Source of the DNA: Desulfobulbus sp.
GTDB lineage: Bacteria; Desulfobacterota; Desulfobulbia; Desulfobulbales; Desulfobulbaceae
DNA length: 11,156 nucleotides
Assembly (NCBI GenBank): GCA_011051825.1
Contig: DRKH01000413.1
Span: forward strand, 1 to 11,156
Direction of reading: 5' to 3'
Shown here: positions 1 through 5,981 of the stretch, piece after piece
How positions within the stretch are numbered: the first letter of the stretch is position 1
How the letters are laid out: each line of letters starts with the position of its first letter
Position numbers and translations under genes: made by a program
The notes under the pieces: generated by a model
Database searches by the model: none
What the model was told of the DNA's origin: nothing
Seen by the model: the letters and a program-made list of their open reading frames with translations, nothing else

Positions 1-2
1 AG

Positions 3-206
3 GCACTGGAAATTGAGCCCGAGGACATTAAAAACGTTTTTGGCGGACTTCCGGACGATCACATGCACTGCGCCCGTCTTGCCGTCAACACTCTTGGCGA
101 GGCCATAGCGGAAGTGCTACGCAGAGAAATGCCGCAAACGGCGGCTGCGAAAAACAGCCGTGTTCAGCACGGTCCCGGACAGACAGCCAACCGTCAGTCA
201 AACTGA
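3..206 (+). CDS. NifU/IscU-type Fe-S cluster scaffold protein, 3' end only
   Basis: The last 67 codons of a gene that begins before the window. The readable part has the C-terminal signature of the IscU/NifU N-terminal scaffold domain: a GGLPDDHMHC segment with a cysteine at fragment residue 23, followed by an amphipathic helix (ARLAVNTLGEAIAEVL). In this family that cysteine is the third ligand of the cluster being assembled before transfer to apoproteins; the other two would lie upstream of the window. The tail after the helix (about 25 residues, rich in Q, N, R and A) is not part of the domain and looks unstructured. The stop is followed after 21 bases by the ATG of a decayed receiver-like gene with its ribosome-binding site still visible, so the ancestral order was probably scaffold, receiver-like protein, flavoprotein in one operon. 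Family assignment is fairly sure; the exact subfamily is not. Confidence 0.8.
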   Translation, partial: ALEIEPEDIKNVFGGLPDDHMHCARLAVNTLGEAIAEVLRREMPQTAAAKNSRVQHGPGQTANRQSN

Positions 207-233
207 ACAAAAAAAAGGACTATCATCATGTAT

Positions 234-374
234 GAGCCTGTTGATTAATGAGGATTTTCGTTCAAGGTCAAGGCATATAAAAATTTTTACCACAGGCATA
301 TAGTTGATATTCCGAGGATAAAAATTTTTGTATAACGCAGAGATTGGGCGAAAATACCATTAATCAACGGGCTC
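234..374. mobile_element. MITE-like palindromic element with terminal inverted repeats and target duplication
   Basis: The ends are 17-base inverted repeats, GAGCCTGTTGATTAATG at 234-250 and its complement at 358-374, differing at one base. Weaker inverted similarity continues inward, including an AAAAATTTTT block at equal depth on each side (279-288 and 320-329). ATGTAT lies directly outside both ends (228-233 and 375-380). The intact paralogue at 1331 has a single ATGTAT at the matching place, so this is a 6-bp target duplication, though the ends could also be drawn with ATGAGCC and a shorter duplication. At 141 bp with no reading frame it cannot code for a transposase and would be moved in trans. 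It sits exactly on the start codon of the decayed receiver-like gene. The parent transposon family is not recognised. Confidence 0.8.
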
Positions 375-494
375 ATGTATTCTCTCTTAGTTGTCTCGCA
401 ACGAACGGGAGATCTCAGCGATTTCACAGCCACCATTTCAGCACAGCCATGATAACATCTATGGACGCAGACGAGTGGCATGAAAAAAGTTGTA
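375..494 (+). pseudogene. Remnant of a duplicated receiver-like gene
   Basis: This is a shortened second copy of the receiver-like gene at 1331-1705. Positions 375-443 match 1331-1399 with 6 differences in 69 bases, the last 36 or so identical. The sequence then jumps to the equivalent of 1561-1606. The missing 160 bases lie between two CAC-containing sites (ends at 1400 and 1560 in the intact copy), as expected of a microhomology deletion. The loss shifts the frame, and translation from the ATG at 375 stops after 25 residues at 450-452. The original ribosome-binding site (AAGGA near 215) is now separated from the coding part by the inserted MITE. It is followed without a gap by the flavoprotein remnant, sharing the 12 bases CATGAAAAAAGT. 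Confidence 0.85.
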
Positions 495-572
495 TTTTTT
501 GGAGGCGGATTTGCGGGGCTGGTAGCTGCTATCTGCCTACCTAGGAATAAAAGCATACCGTAACATTAGTAA
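480..572 (+). pseudogene. Remnant of a duplicated SQR-like FAD oxidoreductase gene (N-terminus only)
   Basis: Positions 479-572 match the first ~90 bases of the oxidoreductase gene at 1800-2984. The dinucleotide-binding start is still readable (MKKVVFFGGGFAG against MKKVVILGGGFAG in the intact gene). Small indels after residue 20 shift the frame and give a stop at 561-563, although DNA similarity continues to TAACATTAGTAA at 572. Similarity then ends abruptly and AT-rich DNA leading to the next gene begins. The ATG is joined to the receiver remnant through CATGAAAAAAGT, which occurs twice in the intact cassette (1595-1606 and 1799-1810). Recombination between those sites, losing 204 bases, explains the fusion. 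No function is expected. Confidence 0.85.
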
Positions 573-622
573 ATATTATTATAAAATCGATAATAGAAAA
601 AAGAAAAAAGAAGGAAATAAAA

Positions 623-1015
623 ATGAAACAGATCATTGTCATGGACAAATATCCGGTATTTGTGCTGGAGATAGCAAAAAGGGAAACAAGTTATAAAAAT
701 GTAGATGAGATCCTTGCCTATCTGGAGGAACAGATCAAAACACATCCTATAGCCACTTATATCGGCATATTTGATCATTATGCATACACATCAAATCTTG
801 CTGAGGGTGAAATTGGTGAGGGGATCAAAGATGCCAAAAATATCATTTGCTGTTTTGGTAAGAAGTTGCCTAAAGCAGTTATCCTTGCAGTAAGACCAAG
901 ATCGATCGGTGTGGCTGAGATGACAGAGAGCTTTGTAGTTAGTTTTCTTGAAGCACCAAATCCTGATGCAAATACAGCAATGGAAAAATGGGCTAATGGT
1001 ATTATAAATATTTAA
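623..1015 (+). CDS. Conserved protein of unknown function, DUF6858-like, probably acquired
   Basis: A complete 130-residue soluble protein with no signal peptide or membrane segment. From memory it resembles a small uncharacterised family common in sulfur-oxidising Campylobacterota (DUF6858, name uncertain); no function is known to me. Conserved-looking stretches are MDKYPVF near the start, IFDHYAY at 49-55 (His52), NIICCFGKKLP at 73-83 with vicinal Cys76-Cys77, and AVRPRSIGVAE at 89-99. The start has a good Shine-Dalgarno (AAGAAGGAA, 612-615 region). The gene is AT-rich: three sampled 60-base lines hold 22-23 G/C each (about 37%), against 36 of 60 in a line of the oxidoreductase gene. It lies between the dead and intact copies of the receiver/flavoprotein cassette, immediately after the breakpoint at 572. 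This suggests horizontal acquisition. The vicinal cysteines could bind metal or sulfur, but that is a guess. Confidence 0.75.
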   Translation: MKQIIVMDKYPVFVLEIAKRETSYKNVDEILAYLEEQIKTHPIATYIGIFDHYAYTSNLAEGEIGEGIKDAKNIICCFGKKLPKAVILAVRPRSIGVAEMTESFVVSFLEAPNPDANTAMEKWANGIINI

Positions 1016-1330
1016 CCCCTAATTCTGATTGCCTCGTGAAAAGTCAAATACGCCTGTTGCGCAATACAAAATATCAATAGGTTATGACCTCTCCGCCATC
1101 GGTGGGGGAGACTTTTTGCGACACCGACAATTCTACTTTGTCACATTTTTTTCCATCATTCCCGTATGCTTTTAGCGGGAGATAAGCGTAGACTTTGATC
1201 CAAGGCGTTGCCAGCTACTGGACCCCCGACAACTACATTCGGGGATGACATGGAACCGATTGCGATTTTCACTAACCACTTGGTTTTGTAGTAGAAAAAA
1301 AATGTCAAAAAGTTAAAAAAGGACTGTATC
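1016..1330. other. Intergenic stretch between the acquired gene and the receiver-like gene
   Basis: No convincing reading frame. It contains the palindromic repeat at 1156-1248 and, before it, a GC-rich patch at 1090-1110 (CTCCGCC...GGTGGGGGAG) that can fold weakly. The last 25 bases are A-rich and carry the ribosome-binding site AAGGA of the gene at 1331. No clear sigma70 promoter or terminator was found. Confidence 0.5.
1156..1248. repeat. Interspersed palindromic repeat with CCCG hairpins
   Basis: A 93-base unit bounded by TCATTCCCG (1156-1164) and CGGGGATGA (1240-1248), which are inverted copies with one mismatch. Each end also forms its own hairpin: TCCCG/CGGGA at 1160-1180 and CCCCGA/TCGGGG at 1224-1244 around CAACTACAT. 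The text 'CCCCGACAACTACATTCGGGG' type of hairpin is, from memory, a frequent intergenic repeat in deltaproteobacterial genomes, often in many copies. Only one copy lies in this window, so repetitiveness is inferred. It has no T-run and so is not a standard terminator, although it could fold in RNA. Confidence 0.65.
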
Positions 1331-1705
1331 ATGTATACTCTTTTACTTGTCTCGTCACGAATGGGAGATCTCAGCGATTTCACAGCCACCATTTCAGCAC
1401 CGCCGGACATCACGCTTCACCAGGTAGATTCCAGGAAAGATGCATTGCGCATGGTTCGTGAGCAAAACCCGCATCTTGTCATTATTGATCAGGAAATCCG
1501 GGACAATAATCCCCTTGAGCTGGTGATGGAACTCCTTGCTGTCAATGCCATGATCAACACAGCCATGATAACATCTATGGACGCGGACGAATGGCATGAA
1601 AAAAGTGAAGGCCTTGGTATGATGCCGCCGATATCGGACTCTCCGACAGAAAAAGAGGCCCTTGCTTTGCTGGAGGCGTTCAGAAAAATGCCTGGTCTGG
1701 CCTGA
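1331..1705 (+). CDS. Stand-alone degenerate receiver-domain protein
   Basis: A 124-residue protein with the length and pattern of one response-regulator receiver domain and no output domain. The first strand (TLLLVSS, 3-9) lacks the acidic pair that binds Mg2+. Asp53 in LVIIDQEI stands where the phosphoacceptor aspartate is expected. The switch Thr/Ser is plausible in TAMITSM (about 83-87). The usual Lys-Pro before helix 5 is replaced by MMPPISD, so the lysine is missing. It is therefore probably a pseudo-receiver that cannot be phosphorylated normally and may act as a protein-interaction module. The start has AAGGA 9-10 bases upstream. It precedes the flavoprotein gene by 94 bases, and the same pair is found decayed at 375-572, so the two genes were duplicated together and probably work together. 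A partner kinase is not evident nearby. Confidence 0.75.
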   Translation: MYTLLLVSSRMGDLSDFTATISAPPDITLHQVDSRKDALRMVREQNPHLVIIDQEIRDNNPLELVMELLAVNAMINTAMITSMDADEWHEKSEGLGMMPPISDSPTEKEALALLEAFRKMPGLA

Positions 1706-1740
1706 GACAGGGCACGGGAGACTGAATGTCGAAAAGTTGT

Positions 1741-1756
1741 GGAATTGTACAATTCC
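1741..1756. promoter_or_regulatory. Perfect 16-bp palindrome, possible operator
   Basis: GGAATTGTACAATTCC is an exact inverted repeat with no spacer. It lies 36 bases after the receiver-like gene and 43 bases before the flavoprotein ATG. A site of this length and symmetry is typical for a dimeric repressor or activator. Its position would allow separate control of the flavoprotein gene. It is too AT-rich in the centre and lacks a T-run, so it is not a terminator. The binding protein is unknown. Confidence 0.5.
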
Positions 1757-1772
1757 GGTGAGGTACTATTAT

Positions 1773-1796
1773 ATAAGGAAGAATATAAGGAAGAAT
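1773..1796 (+). repeat. Tandem 12-bp repeat carrying two Shine-Dalgarno cores
   Basis: ATAAGGAAGAAT occurs twice head to tail (1773-1784 and 1785-1796) just before the ATG at 1800. The second copy places AAGGAAG six bases from the start, which fixes the start codon. The first copy offers a second ribosome-landing sequence, so gain or loss of a unit could alter expression. Confidence 0.7.
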
Positions 1797-1799
1797 ATC

Positions 1800-2984
1800 A
1801 TGAAAAAAGTTGTAATTCTTGGCGGCGGATTTGCGGGACTGGAAGCTGCTATCTTTCTGCGGAAAAAAAAGTATACCGTAACATTAGTAAGCGACCGTAA
1901 TTTTTTCTTCATTTATCCCACATCCATCTGGGTACCTACCCGGGACATTGAATACGAGAAGAACAGCATAGATCTTACAGCATTGCAGAAGGCACACGGC
2001 TTTGAACTCATCATTGACGAAGTCGCATGCATCCATGCCCGGGCCGGCCGGGTCGAGCTGCAATCAGGACACCGGATTACAGAGTACGACTATCTCATTA
2101 TTGCCGTCGGCATGCATAAGCTCAAGCTCCCCGGCATCGAAAATACGCTTTCCATCTGCGGTTCACCGCAAAGCTCCCTGTTGATACGAGACCGCCTGGA
2201 TCAACTGGTGGCCAAAGGCAGCGGCAAGCTGGCCTTCGGCTTTGCCGGAAACCCCAAAGATAAATCCGCCATGCGCGGCGGCCCGGCCTTTGAAATACTG
2301 TTCAACGTCCACAATATGTTGAAAAAAAAGGGCATACGAGACAAATTCGAACTTACATTTTTTGCCCCCATGGACAAGCCGGGTGCCCGTATGGGCGAAC
2401 AGGCTCTGGGAATGCTGGATGTCTCCTTTACACGCCTGGGCATCCACCGCCGGTTTGGTAAAAAAATCAATGGATTCGAAAAAAAGGCGGTGATCTTTGC
2501 CGATGACAGCCGATTGGAAGCAGACTTTATTATGTTCATACCCGGAGGAACCGGCCACAGTGCCGTTCTTGCCTCTGACCTGCCGACCAACGAAGCCGGC
2601 TTTGCCCAAATTAACGACTACTGCCAAGTCATCTTCCCTGATAACGACGGACCGGACAACATCTATGCCGCCGGTGACGTCGCCGCCCTCGAAGGGCCGA
2701 AGTGGCGCGCCAAGCAGGGCCATCTGGCCGAGGTTATGGCCCGTAATACGGCATTCAACATTGTCGCCCGTGACAATGGGAAAAAGGAACAAAAAGGCTA
2801 CCAGAAACATATCAACATCTTATGCGTCATGGACAGCGGAGACGGTGCCGCCTTTGTCTACCGCGATGCTCAACGGGGAGTAATGTTCCCCATGCCGTAT
2901 TTTGGTCATTTGTTAAAAAAAAGCTGGTGCCACTATTGCCGTCTGAGCAAGCTGGGTAAAATTCCTCGTATCCCATGTATGTAA
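1800..2984 (+). CDS. SQR-like NAD(P)/FAD-dependent oxidoreductase
   Basis: A 394-residue flavoprotein of the disulfide-reductase/SQR/NDH-2 superfamily. It has an N-terminal FAD-binding motif GGGFAGLE (8-15), the second strand end at about 31, a YDYLIIAVG segment (97-104) and the second FAD motif NIYAAGDVA (287-295). Similarity to sulfide:quinone oxidoreductase is seen in SIC (Cys120), in GPAFE (161-165) and in LCVMDSGDGAAFV (Cys342), which resembles the second redox cysteine region of SQR. The cysteine normally two residues before GPAYE is Arg159 here, so the canonical persulfide pair appears incomplete. Extra cysteines sit at the C-terminus (Cys377, Cys380, Cys393; WCHYC). No signal peptide is seen. 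Probable roles are sulfide, polysulfide or quinone redox chemistry at the membrane, but the substrate is uncertain. The start at 1800 has AAGGAAG six bases upstream; an in-frame extension to 1662 has no support. It follows the receiver-like gene. Confidence 0.8.
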   Translation: MKKVVILGGGFAGLEAAIFLRKKKYTVTLVSDRNFFFIYPTSIWVPTRDIEYEKNSIDLTALQKAHGFELIIDEVACIHARAGRVELQSGHRITEYDYLIIAVGMHKLKLPGIENTLSICGSPQSSLLIRDRLDQLVAKGSGKLAFGFAGNPKDKSAMRGGPAFEILFNVHNMLKKKGIRDKFELTFFAPMDKPGARMGEQALGMLDVSFTRLGIHRRFGKKINGFEKKAVIFADDSRLEADFIMFIPGGTGHSAVLASDLPTNEAGFAQINDYCQVIFPDNDGPDNIYAAGDVAALEGPKWRAKQGHLAEVMARNTAFNIVARDNGKKEQKGYQKHINILCVMDSGDGAAFVYRDAQRGVMFPMPYFGHLLKKSWCHYCRLSKLGKIPRIPCM

Positions 2985-3078
2985 ATTCGAATTCAAACCG
3001 AGGTCCGGCCGGAATGATGATTCAAGGCCTATCACTCTGCACGAACCTGGACACAACCTTAAACAACCCACCTGATAA

Positions 3079-3277
3079 AATAGACCTTGGATCCGCGACT
3101 CAACATGGAAAGAAGACACACGTTGTATCGGCTGCGGTGAATGCATAGACCACTGCCCCACGGCAGCACTTTCGATCCTCGGCAGCACTTTCGATCCTCG
3201 GCAGGGACCCGGCCGAAAGCAGGCCGCTCAAAGGCCGGCAGCCCGATGCCGGGCAGATGAAAACACTTACGGATTAA
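3079..3277 (+). pseudogene. Broken [4Fe-4S] ferredoxin-type protein remnant
   Basis: The frame at 3079-3180 contains RCIGCGECIDHCPTAALSIL, a complete CxxCxxCxxxCP ligand set for one [4Fe-4S] cluster (codons from 3124). It has no start codon, since stops lie at 3073-3078 just before it, so the N-terminal part is missing or was lost by a frameshift. After the motif a 19-base tandem duplication shifts the frame. Removing one copy restores an open frame that runs GRDPAESRPLKGRQ to a stop at 3275-3277. The piece lies 94 bases after the flavoprotein gene and may once have supplied electrons to or from it. The remainder of 2985-3362 shows no gene. Confidence 0.65.
3161..3198. repeat. 19-bp tandem duplication
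   Basis: CGGCAGCACTTTCGATCCT is repeated exactly (3161-3179 and 3180-3198), followed by CGGCAG. Nineteen is not a multiple of three, so the duplication frameshifts the ferredoxin-type reading frame just after its cluster motif. The exact identity of the copies suggests a recent slippage event or one that could revert. Confidence 0.9.
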
Positions 3278-3362
3278 CCGGATCCGGATGGCAAAGAATC
3301 AGGCCTGATTATTGCATTTCCAGAAGAAAATCTTTTCTTCGTTTCCAACAGGGAGATCAAAC

Positions 3363-3551
3363 ATGGAAGTCAATATGAATACACTGGCGGCCCAGGAAAT
3401 GTCGCTGAACAAGGCTCAGGTTGGCGCGGATATCCTGCAGAAGACTTTAGCAAAAACCGAGGAATCAAGAAGCAACAAACAAAGTGCGGAACGCCCGGAA
3501 ACCACCAGGGTTACCAAAAGCGAGGGCAGGCAAATCGACACCTATGCATAG
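3363..3551 (+). CDS. Small YjfB-like putative motility protein
   Basis: A 62-residue protein starting MEVNMNTLAAQEMS. The pattern of a short N-terminal strand, then a helix with Q, A and S, then ADILQKTLAKTEES resembles the YjfB family (about 60 residues, linked to motility by name but biochemically uncharacterised). The C-terminal half is charged and probably disordered, ending GRQIDTYA. There is no signal peptide or membrane segment. The start at 3363 is chosen because GGGAG lies seven bases upstream; the frame is open back to 3312, but that stretch lacks an RBS. It stands alone between the ferredoxin remnant and a terminator, facing the histidine kinase gene. The family link rests on memory of the length and pattern and is moderate at best. 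Confidence 0.6.
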   Translation: MEVNMNTLAAQEMSLNKAQVGADILQKTLAKTEESRSNKQSAERPETTRVTKSEGRQIDTYA

Positions 3552-3561
3552 TGGCCTGAGC

Positions 3562-3592
3562 CGGTATTAGCGGTGGGCTTAATGCCGTTTTT
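3562..3592 (+). terminator. Rho-independent terminator after the small protein gene
   Basis: An 8-bp stem, CGGTATTA (3562-3569) with TAATGCCG (3580-3587), including one U-G pair, a 10-base loop and a run of five T (3588-3592). It begins 11 bases after the stop codon at 3551. It would end plus-strand transcription before the convergent kinase gene. Confidence 0.75.
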
Positions 3593-3734
3593 GTAACTCA
3601 AGAAACCGTACTGAAACCTGCATCCGGAGCATATACGGGGGCACCCGGCAGGCGGTTCCCCGTTGGATCCAGGTGCAGAATAAACTGATATCATAGTAAA
3701 AAATCGACATAGCCCCATACATTCAGATAAAAAG

Positions 3735-5981
3735 CTATACCGATCCGTCCAGCGCCCTTCTTACAGCTCCAGCCAGTTCATCTAATCCGACCGGTTTCAT
3801 AAGAAGCTGACTGTAGCCGCTTTTTACGGCCCTGATTCTCGTCATTTTCTGACTGAACCCTGTACAGAGAATAATCGGAATATCCGGACAGAGAAGCCGA
3901 ACCTCCCGGGCCAGTTTCTCTCCGGTAAGTCCCGGCATCGTCATATCCGTAATGAGCAGTTTAAAGGCATCCGGACCATGCCGCACCAGCTCCAACGCGG
4001 CCACGGGGTCCGTCATCGCCTGCACCTTATATCCCAGCCTGCTCAGCATCTGCTTACCCAGTTCGGCAATCATCGGTTCATCATCAACAAAAAGAATTTT
4101 TTCGTCTCCTCCCTGGATCGGTTCCGGTGCATCTTTCTTGCTGTACAGTTCCGGAGCGCTGACTACCGGGAAATACAGTGTAAAGACCGTGCCCTGTTGC
4201 GGCTCACTCTCCACTGTCATGGCCCCGTTGCCTGCGGTGACAATACCATGGACGGTGGCAAGACCCAGGCCTGTCCCGCGCCCCTCTTCCCGGGTGGTAA
4301 AATAGGGCTCGAAAATTCTATCCACAATCTCTTCAGGAATACCAGTGCCGGTATCCTCTACGGTCAGCTGCAGGTAGCGCCCGGGATGCAGATCAAGATG
4401 AGACGCAACCGCCTCTTTGTCAAGATCAACGGCCTGGATGGTAACAGCCAGGGTACCCCCCTGCTCGGCCATCGCATACTGCGCATTTGTACAGAGGTTC
4501 ATGATGACCTGATGAATTTCCGTGGGATCGGCCAGAATACACGCACCACCTGTTTCAATCTCCTGCCGAATACGGATATCTGCGGGCAAGGCCGCCCGGA
4601 TAAGCTTCAGGGCCTCTTTAACGACCAGGCCGATATCAAGGGGAACTTTTTCAGCCTTGGCCTCACGGCTGAAGGAAAGAACCTGTTGAACCAGCTTCTT
4701 GGCCCGGTTGGCGGCCAGCAGTATCTGGTCCAGATCTTCCTGAAGCTGACAGCCCGGCTGTACACTTCGCTTGCATAACTCGGCATACCCCATGATCGGG
4801 GTAAGAATATTATTAAAATCATGGGAGATACCGCCGGCAAGGGTACCGATTGCCTCAAGACGCTGCATCCGTTCGCGGGCCTTTTCAAACTTGCGCTCAT
4901 CGGTTACATCACGACGGACCGAGACAAAATGGGTGATATTGCCCTGTTCATCAAAAACCGGGGAGATGGTTGCTTCAACCGTGTACTGCCGGTCATCCTT
5001 TCTTCGGTTGATTATGTCGCCTTTCCAGGTTCGGCCCCCATAAATGATTTCGTGCATTTCCCGGTAAAAGGCGTCATCATGCCTGCCGCTGCTGAGAATC
5101 TTGGGTTTCAGCCCCAGGACCTCCCGGCGGTCATAGCCGCTTATTTTCTCAAAGCCCGCATTAACAAAAATAATATGTTCATTACGATCGGTAATGATCA
5201 CACTCTCCGCAGTGTACTCCATGGTCTTGGCAAGGAGAAATCGATCCTGCTCCGTTGTAACAAGGGCTGTGACATCCCGGCAGACCCCGCCGACTCTCTT
5301 GCCACCGTCGACCAGGTTCACCGGAAAAAGCGTTACCTGACGATACAATACTCCTGATTTATCATCCAGATTATACTCCAGAGTTCGTACCCGGTCAGTA
5401 TCCAGCGCTGCAGCACATTCCTTCCGAAACAACCCGGCTATATCCGCAGGCAGAACCTCTTCCAGTCGGCATCCAACAAGATCTTTTCCACGTTTCCAGC
5501 CAAGATGCCGTACCCGGCTGTTACTGGCAAGAAAGACACCCTGTTCATTCAGCATGAAAATATGATCCTGCGAAGAATCCACCAGGGCCTGGACCTCCTT
5601 GCTCTTTTCGGTCAGGGCCAGAGTCCGGTGGCGCAGGCGGAGAAAGACGTTGATCCGACTGATCAGTTCAGCTTTACTCAGGGGCAGGCGCAGACAGTCA
5701 TCAACAATCCCGGAACGTAGCCAACCGACAGCGCTGTCCCTGGCATCCAGGGCCACGATGACCGGCAGAAAAACAGGATCACGGTCCTTGAGATTCCTGA
5801 GGAATTCCATCCCGCACCTGCCGGCGGAAGAGGCATCAAGGAGAACGAGATCAACAGCAGACCGCTCCGCATCGGATATGGGGAGCACGGTATATCCAAA
5901 AGAAGAAAGATGCTCACGCACCAGCCGTTCATCTGCAGGCCGGGCAAAAGCAACAACTATATTTTCTTGCGTATTCTTCAC
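3735..5981 (-). CDS. Hybrid histidine kinase, REC-PAS-PAS-HisKA-HATPase-REC
   Basis: A 748-residue cytoplasmic sensor kinase without membrane segments. Residues 1-120 form a receiver-like domain with Asp49 in LVLLDAS but without the N-terminal acidic pair, and with LP instead of KP near 99-100. PAS domains follow at about 129-240 and 252-365. The dimerisation domain carries the H-box GGISHDFNN with His387. The ATPase domain has the N-box MNLCTNA (494-500), DTGTGIP (543-549) and GTGLGLA (569-575). A C-terminal receiver (about 627-748) is complete: VDDE (632-635), Asp679 in LLITDM and Lys729 in LMKP. It should autophosphorylate on His387 and pass phosphate to Asp679; there is no DNA-binding output, so the signal goes on by phosphorelay or protein contact. 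The GTG start overlaps the stop of the KaiC-like gene by GTGA and has no strong Shine-Dalgarno, which points to translational coupling. Confidence 0.93.
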   Translation of the reverse strand: MKNTQENIVVAFARPADERLVREHLSSFGYTVLPISDAERSAVDLVLLDASSAGRCGMEFLRNLKDRDPVFLPVIVALDARDSAVGWLRSGIVDDCLRLPLSKAELISRINVFLRLRHRTLALTEKSKEVQALVDSSQDHIFMLNEQGVFLASNSRVRHLGWKRGKDLVGCRLEEVLPADIAGLFRKECAAALDTDRVRTLEYNLDDKSGVLYRQVTLFPVNLVDGGKRVGGVCRDVTALVTTEQDRFLLAKTMEYTAESVIITDRNEHIIFVNAGFEKISGYDRREVLGLKPKILSSGRHDDAFYREMHEIIYGGRTWKGDIINRRKDDRQYTVEATISPVFDEQGNITHFVSVRRDVTDERKFEKARERMQRLEAIGTLAGGISHDFNNILTPIMGYAELCKRSVQPGCQLQEDLDQILLAANRAKKLVQQVLSFSREAKAEKVPLDIGLVVKEALKLIRAALPADIRIRQEIETGGACILADPTEIHQVIMNLCTNAQYAMAEQGGTLAVTIQAVDLDKEAVASHLDLHPGRYLQLTVEDTGTGIPEEIVDRIFEPYFTTREEGRGTGLGLATVHGIVTAGNGAMTVESEPQQGTVFTLYFPVVSAPELYSKKDAPEPIQGGDEKILFVDDEPMIAELGKQMLSRLGYKVQAMTDPVAALELVRHGPDAFKLLITDMTMPGLTGEKLAREVRLLCPDIPIILCTGFSQKMTRIRAVKSGYSQLLMKPVGLDELAGAVRRALDGSV

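Noticed and set aside
234..374. Inverted repeats here as a CRISPR or tRNA-like structure
   Set aside because: There is one inverted pair, not spaced direct repeats, and no cloverleaf; the target duplication points to a transposable element.
1141..1153. T-run as a terminator for the 130-aa gene
   Set aside because: No stable hairpin directly precedes the T-run, and it lies more than 120 bases after the stop.
2163..2810. Long open frame on the minus strand (215 codons) inside the flavoprotein gene
   Set aside because: It is fully antisense to a gene with clear motifs, has no recognisable domain, and its openness follows from the GC-rich codon pattern of the real gene.
3278..3287. CCGGATCCGG palindrome right after the ferredoxin remnant stop
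   Set aside because: Only 10 bp with no loop and no T-run; expected by chance in GC-rich DNA.
3641..3676. GCACC...GGTGC inverted repeat as terminator of the kinase operon
   Set aside because: The stem is only 5 bp with a large loop, and no T-run follows on the minus strand.
3978..4778. Plus-strand open frame (266 codons) opposite the histidine kinase
   Set aside because: It is antisense to conserved HATPase and receiver domains; the translation shows no known pattern.
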